Assembly (NCBI RefSeq): GCF_009391885.1
Contig: NZ_VZII01000062.1
Location: 39,740-103,739 of the forward strand
Source: Pseudomonas sp. MN1F
Lineage (GTDB): Bacteria; Pseudomonadota; Gammaproteobacteria; Pseudomonadales; Pseudomonadaceae
Length of the DNA: 64,000 nt
Direction: 5' to 3'
Positions 59,753-64,000 of the stretch are shown one piece after another. The position numbers were made by a program, and so were the translations under genes. Every line of letters begins with the position of its first letter. Positions within the stretch are counted from its first letter, which is position 1. The notes beneath the pieces are model-generated. The model saw only the letters and a list, made by a program, of their open reading frames with translations, did not search any database and was not told the origin of the DNA.

Positions 59753-60987
59753 AGCGTGTCTACCTGCTCGCCGTACTGGCGATCGTGGTTGCCGCAGCGC
59801 TGGGTATCGCGGTGGCCAAGCACAGTGGCTACGTGCTGATCGCCTATGGCGGTTTCCGTTACCAGTCCGGATTGTGGGCCGCGCTCGCAGCGCTGGCTGC
59901 CGTGGTCGTGTTGCTGTTGCTGCTGCGTTACCTGGTAGGCCTGGTACTGACCTCCAGTGGCGTGGTCAACCCGTGGTCGCGGCGCAACCGTAGCCGGCGC
60001 GTGCGGATCGCCATCGAACAGGGCCAGCTGGACTTGGCCGAGGGCCGCTGGGCCAGTGCCCAGCGCCACCTGCATCGTGCGGCCGAGGCCGAGCGCCAGC
60101 CGCTGCTGTACTACCTCGGTGCCGCCCGCGCCGCCAACGAGCAGGGGCGCAAGGAAGACAGCGACAACCTGCTGGAGCGCGCGCTGGAGCGCCAGCCCCA
60201 GGCTGAACTGGCCATTGCCCTGACCCATGCGCAATTGCAGATGGACCGTGGCGAGCGCGATGCTGCGCTGGAGACCCTGCTGGCCATGCAGGAGCGCCAT
60301 CCGCATAACACCCAGGTCCTGCGCCTGTTGCAGCGCCTGCACCTGGAGCGTGGCGACTGGTCGGCGCTGATCCGCCTGCTGCCAGACCTGCGCAAGGGCA
60401 AGGTGTTGCCGGCCGACGAGCTGGCCGCGCTGGAGAAGCGCGCCTGGGGCCAGAACCTTGGCCTGGCGAGCACCCGTGGCGAGGATGCGCACACTGCCCG
60501 TCAGGCCCTTGAGCGTGCCTGGCAGCAGTTGACCGCGGCCCAGCGCCAAGAGCCGCAACTGGTACTGGCCTATGCCGAACAGCTGCGCCAGGTGGGTGCT
60601 CAGGGCGAAGCCGAGCAGGTGCTGCGCAACGCACTCAAGCGTGAGTACGAAAGCCACCTTGCGCGCCTGTATGGCCTGGTACGCGGTGATGACCCGGCGC
60701 GTCAGCTGCAAACCGCCGAAGGCTGGCTGAAGGCCCACCCGCAGGACCCGAGCCTGTTGCTCACCCTCGGCCGCCTGAGCCTGCAGAACCGCCTGTGGGG
60801 CAAGGCGCGCGACTATCTCGAAAGTAGCCTGCGCATGGAGCGTAATCCGGAAGCCTGTGCCGAGCTTGCGCGCCTGCTCGCCAGCCTGGGCGAGACCGAA
60901 CGCAGCAACCAGCTGTTCGAGGAAGGCCTGGGGTTGCTCGATGAGCGTCTTCTGGCATTGCCCTTGCCAGAAGGTGTACGCGCCTAA
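59749..60987 (+). CDS. hemY: HemY family protein (membrane-bound TPR)
   Basis: A 412-residue protein. Two N-terminal membrane helices (MKRVYLLAVLAIVVAAALGI and LAALAAVVVLLLLLRYLVGL) are followed by a HemY_N domain (ASSGVVNPWSR-like loop, RRVRIAIEQGQLDLAEGRWA) and TPR repeats. It overlaps hemX by four bases (ATGA). A scaffold role in haem synthesis is inferred. It is not the protoporphyrinogen oxidase also called HemY in Gram-positives. Confidence 0.9.
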   Translation: MKRVYLLAVLAIVVAAALGIAVAKHSGYVLIAYGGFRYQSGLWAALAALAAVVVLLLLLRYLVGLVLTSSGVVNPWSRRNRSRRVRIAIEQGQLDLAEGRWASAQRHLHRAAEAERQPLLYYLGAARAANEQGRKEDSDNLLERALERQPQAELAIALTHAQLQMDRGERDAALETLLAMQERHPHNTQVLRLLQRLHLERGDWSALIRLLPDLRKGKVLPADELAALEKRAWGQNLGLASTRGEDAHTARQALERAWQQLTAAQRQEPQLVLAYAEQLRQVGAQGEAEQVLRNALKREYESHLARLYGLVRGDDPARQLQTAEGWLKAHPQDPSLLLTLGRLSLQNRLWGKARDYLESSLRMERNPEACAELARLLASLGETERSNQLFEEGLGLLDERLLALPLPEGVRA

Positions 60988-60994
60988 CCGTTTC

Positions 60995-61022
60995 ATGAGC
61001 CCGCGCAAGGGCGCGGGCTCAT
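60995..61022 (+). terminator. Hairpin after hemY
   Basis: ATGAGCCCGCGC and its complement form a perfect 12-bp stem with a 4-base loop. It ends the hemCDXY operon. There is no long T run. Confidence 0.65.
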
Positions 61023-61207
61023 GGGTCTGGTAACTTGTTCTGCGTTATAAGTTAGATCCGCAGTCTCTTCTTCGGAAGTTTCCTACAGCTTGGATGGAGA
61101 CTTTCCTTGCAATACAGCGACTTGTCCCTCAAATAGTGCCTTGAAACAAGCCCGGCCTTTCCTCTACCGTTCCAAGCCACTTCAACTTTCCCGGGACCTT
61201 TCTTCCC

Positions 61208-61714
61208 ATGCCGATGGCCAGACTGCGCACGCTTTTCATTCCGGCATGCCTTGCTTCGCTGGCAGTGCTGGGCGCTTCCTACTATCTCGAAAGTGTCCTT
61301 GGGCTGGTGCCTTGCCCGCTGTGTTTCAGCCAGCGGGTATTGTTGGGGGTCTATGCGCTGGTCTGCCTGTGCGCGGCGCTGCATGCGCCTGGTATTGCCG
61401 GGGTTAGGCTGTACGCGCGTACGGCGCTGCTGTGCGCGGCCAGCGGTGCCTTGCTGGCGGCGCGGCATGTGTGGTTGCAGGGCGCAAGTGATACGAGCCA
61501 CCTGTGCCCGTTGCCCATCGGGCGCATGTTCGAACTGTCCTGGCGTGAAGCGTTGCGACAATTGCTGCTCGGCGGCCCCGATTGCCGCTCGCTGACCTGG
61601 AGCTTCCTCGACCTGACCATGCCGGAGTGGAGCCTGCTGGCGTTTCTGCTGCTGGCGGCGCTGCCCTTGAGCTGCCTGCTGGCGTATCGTTTCCGCTCAC
61701 TTGGCCATCCTTGA
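61208..61714 (+). CDS. dsbB: Disulfide bond formation protein DsbB (DsbH)
   Basis: A 168-residue inner-membrane protein with four helices. The redox motif CPLC lies in the first periplasmic loop (GLVPCPLCFSQRVLLG). A second Cys pair is in the other loop (SHLCPLPIG and GGPDCRSLTW). It reoxidises DsbA and passes electrons to quinone. The start has no clear ribosome site; ATG 61208 or ATG 61214 are both possible. Confidence 0.92.
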   Translation: MPMARLRTLFIPACLASLAVLGASYYLESVLGLVPCPLCFSQRVLLGVYALVCLCAALHAPGIAGVRLYARTALLCAASGALLAARHVWLQGASDTSHLCPLPIGRMFELSWREALRQLLLGGPDCRSLTWSFLDLTMPEWSLLAFLLLAALPLSCLLAYRFRSLGHP

Positions 61715-61946
61715 CCTGGCGCATGCTGCTGGCCGATAGCGCGACCAATGGTGGTGCATCGAGGTATTAAACACTTGTATGAACTTTGTCCGCTGCGTAC
61801 CTTGATGCTAAGCACGCGCGGGAATAATCTCCCAGCACGCATACCGAAAATACAACTGCTCGATGCCGTCCTGCTGATGTCACCTTTGTGCTGCACGGTC
61901 GTGGTGCGAGGTGCAGCGGCATCTACCCAGAAGGGAAGAGATCGCC

Positions 61947-62417
61947 ATGCTCGATAGTTGTCAGAACGCCCAGGAACGCTGGGGTGGGGTTCACAAGCTG
62001 ATCGACCGTTGGCTCGAGGAGCGAGAGGAGCTGGTCCAGGCTTTCCGCACTTTGCGCGACGCCAAGCCGGCTTTTGCCGACAAGGACACGAACGGCGACT
62101 TTTGCACGCTACTCGTTGACTACGTTTCGGCGTGGCATTTCGAAGTCAGCGAGCAATTGGTCAGTGAAGCGAAAGCGTTCGGCGATACACGAGGCCTGGA
62201 ATTGGCCACGCAGATCAATCCGCGCATTGATGAAAGCACTCAGTTTGCCTTGGCCTTCAACGACCATTGTGACAAGGGTGAGTGCAAGGATCCTGCGCGC
62301 TTCGCCGAAAAGCTCGGCAAGCTGGGCGGCCTTCTTCACGAACGCTTCGAACTCGAAGACTGCCTGATCGAGGTACTGCACAACGCGCACAAGGAAGAGG
62401 GTGCGGTCGAAGCCTGA
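61947..62417 (+). CDS. algQ: AlgQ/Rsd family anti-sigma-70 regulator
   Basis: A 156-residue Rsd/AlgQ protein (MLDSCQNAQERWGGVHKLID; HFEVSEQLVSEAKAF; TQFALAFNDHCDKGECKDPA). It binds the sigma-70 subunit and frees RNA polymerase for other sigma factors; in P. aeruginosa it affects alginate and siderophores. ATG 61947 is the family start with GGGAAGAGA upstream. It lies between dsbB and a convergent FKBP gene, as in P. aeruginosa. Confidence 0.93.
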   Translation: MLDSCQNAQERWGGVHKLIDRWLEEREELVQAFRTLRDAKPAFADKDTNGDFCTLLVDYVSAWHFEVSEQLVSEAKAFGDTRGLELATQINPRIDESTQFALAFNDHCDKGECKDPARFAEKLGKLGGLLHERFELEDCLIEVLHNAHKEEGAVEA

Positions 62418-62426
62418 AGGTCGGCG

Positions 62427-63092
62427 TCAGTCGCCGACCGCCAGTAACTCGATTTCGAACACCAGCGGCGTGTAGGGCGCGATCAGGTCACCTGCGCCCT
62501 CGGCACCGTAGGCCTGTGCCGAGGGGATCACCAGGCGCCAGGTCGAACCTGCTTTCATGTGCGGCAGCGCCACCTGCCAGCCGTTGATCACCGAGTCCAG
62601 GCTGAACCACTGCGGTTGCTGGTTCTGGTCGAACACCGAGCCATCCGGCAGCCTGCCGACATAGCGCACCTGCACCTTGCCGCCGGCTTTGGGTTGCGCG
62701 CCATTACCCGCTTTCAACTCACTGTACAGCACGCCCTCCGGCAGCTCGTGCACTCTGGCGCGGGCCCGCTCGTTGGCCATGAAGCGTGTTTCCACGGCCT
62801 GCAGTTTGCTCACTTCGGCTTGTTCGGCGGCGGCGCCGGCCTGCTCCTCGTGCTGTTGCAGGATGGCCTCCATGCGTGCCTTGTCGAGTTTCAAAGGCTG
62901 GCCCTGATAGGACTGGCGCAGGCCTTCGACCAGCGCATCCAGTTGCAGGCCGGGCACTTCCTGACGCAGGCGCTCGCCCAGGCTGGCGCCGAGGCTGTAG
63001 GCCAGATCATGGTCGTTGGCAGGGGCGGTATCGTCGGCGGCCAGGGCGAATGGCGCCATCAGGCACAGGCCGAAAGCAAGATAACGCGGCAT
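62427..63092 (-). CDS. FKBP-type peptidyl-prolyl isomerase, exported
   Basis: A 221-residue protein with a signal peptide (PRYLAFGLCLMAPFALAADD), an FKBP N-terminal dimerisation domain (about 25-110; DLAYSLGASLGERLRQEVPG) and an FKBP catalytic domain (VQVRYVGRLPDGSVFDQNQQ; WRLVIPSAQAYGAEGAGDLI; TPLVFEIELL). Probably a periplasmic foldase. ATG 63092 starts at the signal peptide. It converges on algQ, nine bases apart. Confidence 0.92.
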   Translation of the reverse strand: MPRYLAFGLCLMAPFALAADDTAPANDHDLAYSLGASLGERLRQEVPGLQLDALVEGLRQSYQGQPLKLDKARMEAILQQHEEQAGAAAEQAEVSKLQAVETRFMANERARARVHELPEGVLYSELKAGNGAQPKAGGKVQVRYVGRLPDGSVFDQNQQPQWFSLDSVINGWQVALPHMKAGSTWRLVIPSAQAYGAEGAGDLIAPYTPLVFEIELLAVGD

Positions 63093-63316
63093 GGGTAACT
63101 CCAGCTCGATGAGCAGGGAAGTATGCCAGCGTTGTTGCCTCGGCATGTGTAAATATCAGCAACGTTTTGTTAAGCAACTACACTTGCACGGAGCTGCAAG
63201 ATAACAACTTTGCCCAGGCATGCAACGCGGCGCCATCAATACTGTCAACATGCCCTAGCGGCGGTAGCAGCAGAAGCATAGTATGAGCCGCAATCTCGTC
63301 AGCCAGGAGGTAAACC

Positions 63317-64000
63317 ATGTCGGCCAAAAAGAAGCCAGTAAATACGCCGTTACACCTGCTCCAGCAACTTTCGGGCAGCCTGCTCGAACACTTGGAAGAG
63401 GCCTGTTCGCAAGCGCTGGCTGATGCGGAGAAATTGCTGGCCAAGTTGGAAAAGCAGCGCGGCAAAGCCCAGGAAAAACTGCATAACGGTCGCCTGAAGT
63501 TGCAGGACGCGGCCAAGGCAGGCAAAGCCAAGGCGCAGAACAAGGCGCAAAAGCTGATCGGTGAACTTGAAGAACTGCTCGATTCGCTCAAGGAACGCCA
63601 GACCCAGACCCGTACTTACATTCAACAACTCAAGCGTGATGCGCAGGAAAGCCTGAAACTCGCGCAGGGTGTCGGCAAGGTTCGTGAGGCCGCTGGCAAG
63701 GCACTCGATCAGCGTGTAGTGGCTGCCAAGACCGTGAAACCGGCTGCTGCCAAAGCACCGGCCCGCAGCGCTGCCAAGCCTGCTGCCGCCAAGGCCCCGG
63801 CCAAACCGGCCGCAACCAAGGCGCCAGCCCGCGCCGCCGCCAAGCCCGCCGCGAAACCAGTTGCAGCCAAGCCTGCCGCAGCCAAAGCACCGGCCAGAGC
63901 CGCTGCCGCTAAACCTGTTGCAGCCAAGCCTGCGGCCGCCAAGCCCGCAGCAGCCAAAGCACCGGCCCGCGCCGCTGCCGCTAAACCTGCTGCAGCCAAG
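63317..64000 (+). CDS. algP: AlgP histone H1-like regulator, N-terminal part
   Basis: The gene runs off the window; 228 codons are visible. A coiled-coil N-terminal domain (KKPVNTPLHLLQQLSGSLLE; AEKLLAKLEKQRGKAQEKLH) is followed from about residue 140 by many KPAA-type repeats (AAKAPARAAAKPAA), like the C-terminal tail of histone H1. AlgP binds DNA and affects alginate transcription in P. aeruginosa. GGAGG lies before the ATG. The repeats are prone to length change. Confidence 0.93.
   Translation, partial: MSAKKKPVNTPLHLLQQLSGSLLEHLEEACSQALADAEKLLAKLEKQRGKAQEKLHNGRLKLQDAAKAGKAKAQNKAQKLIGELEELLDSLKERQTQTRTYIQQLKRDAQESLKLAQGVGKVREAAGKALDQRVVAAKTVKPAAAKAPARSAAKPAAAKAPAKPAATKAPARAAAKPAAKPVAAKPAAAKAPARAAAAKPVAAKPAAAKPAAAKAPARAAAAKPAAAK
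63737..64000 (+). repeat. Tandem KPAA-coding repeats of algP
   Basis: Short units such as GCTGCCAAG-CCTGCCGCC recur to the window edge in changed forms, coding Lys-Pro-Ala-Ala and Ala-Pro-Ala-Arg. They also create long spurious reading frames on the other strand. Confidence 0.85.

Noticed and set aside
61781..61810. Possible AlgU (sigma-22) promoter before algQ, GAACTT with a TGA-like -10
   Set aside because: The -35 box fits, but the -10 does not match TCTGA at the right spacing.
63709..63999. Ala/Gly/Leu-rich open frame opposite algP
   Set aside because: Produced by the KPAA codon repeats read on the other strand.
63737..64000. Short repeats at the window end as a CRISPR array
   Set aside because: The units code for the algP tail in frame, vary in length and have no unique spacers.

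Overview
The window is chromosomal DNA of a fluorescent Pseudomonas of the P. putida type. The main signs are the D-lysine/pipecolate catabolic block (hglS, a LysR gene, amaB, amaA), the glnK-amtB-sutA group, the lptM-lysA-dapF-DUF484-xerC-HAD operon facing cyaY, and the cyaA-argH-algR-hemCDXY-dsbB-algQ-FKBP-algP block. GC content is high, and short REP-type hairpins lie between many genes. I saw no tRNA, rRNA, CRISPR array, insertion sequence or prophage. The first gene (EAL protein) and the last (algP) are cut by the window edges.

Layout. 1-5.1 kb: end of a c-di-GMP phosphodiesterase, a MATE pump facing a LysR regulator across a perfect palindrome, and a chemoreceptor behind a flagellar-type sigma-28 promoter. 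5.1-10.6 kb: lysine/pipecolate degradation. 10.6-28.4 kb: more accessory in character. It holds a cyclic-nucleotide-domain MscS channel, three YcaC-type isochorismatase-fold hydrolases (two nearly identical), a run of ABM protein, arylesterase and Tat-exported amidohydrolase, an OprD porin plus MFS operon, three LysR and two AraC-type regulators, a HigBA toxin-antitoxin pair and a Kef-type antiporter. 28.4-35.1 kb: a large signalling module, made of a 1682-residue pseudokinase/ATPase/GAF/histidine kinase facing a response regulator with two different DNA-binding domains and a coupled stand-alone receiver. 35.1-42.5 kb: DoxX, ComM, a DUF4034-like protein, UbiK, then glnK-amtB with recognisable NtrC sites and a sigma-54 promoter, and sutA. 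42.5-43.8 kb: a two-gene cassette of unknown function lying between two exact copies of the sutA terminator. 43.8-64 kb: conserved housekeeping genes (cell wall/lysine synthesis, XerC, frataxin, Rnk, adenylate cyclase, ArgH, AlgR, haem synthesis, DsbB, AlgQ, AlgP).

How the genes work together. AmaA and AmaB turn pipecolate into aminoadipate and HglS acts later on 2-oxoadipate, so this block feeds lysine carbon into central metabolism. The two near-identical ycaC genes share an upstream block with the same inverted repeat at the same distance from the start codon. In the second copy this repeat sits between the gene and a divergent LysR gene, which suggests one regulator for both loci. GlnK, AmtB and the NtrC/sigma-54 signals form the nitrogen-sensing unit. 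The most novel-looking items are the pseudokinase/dual-DNA-binding-regulator module and the terminator-flanked cassette next to sutA.
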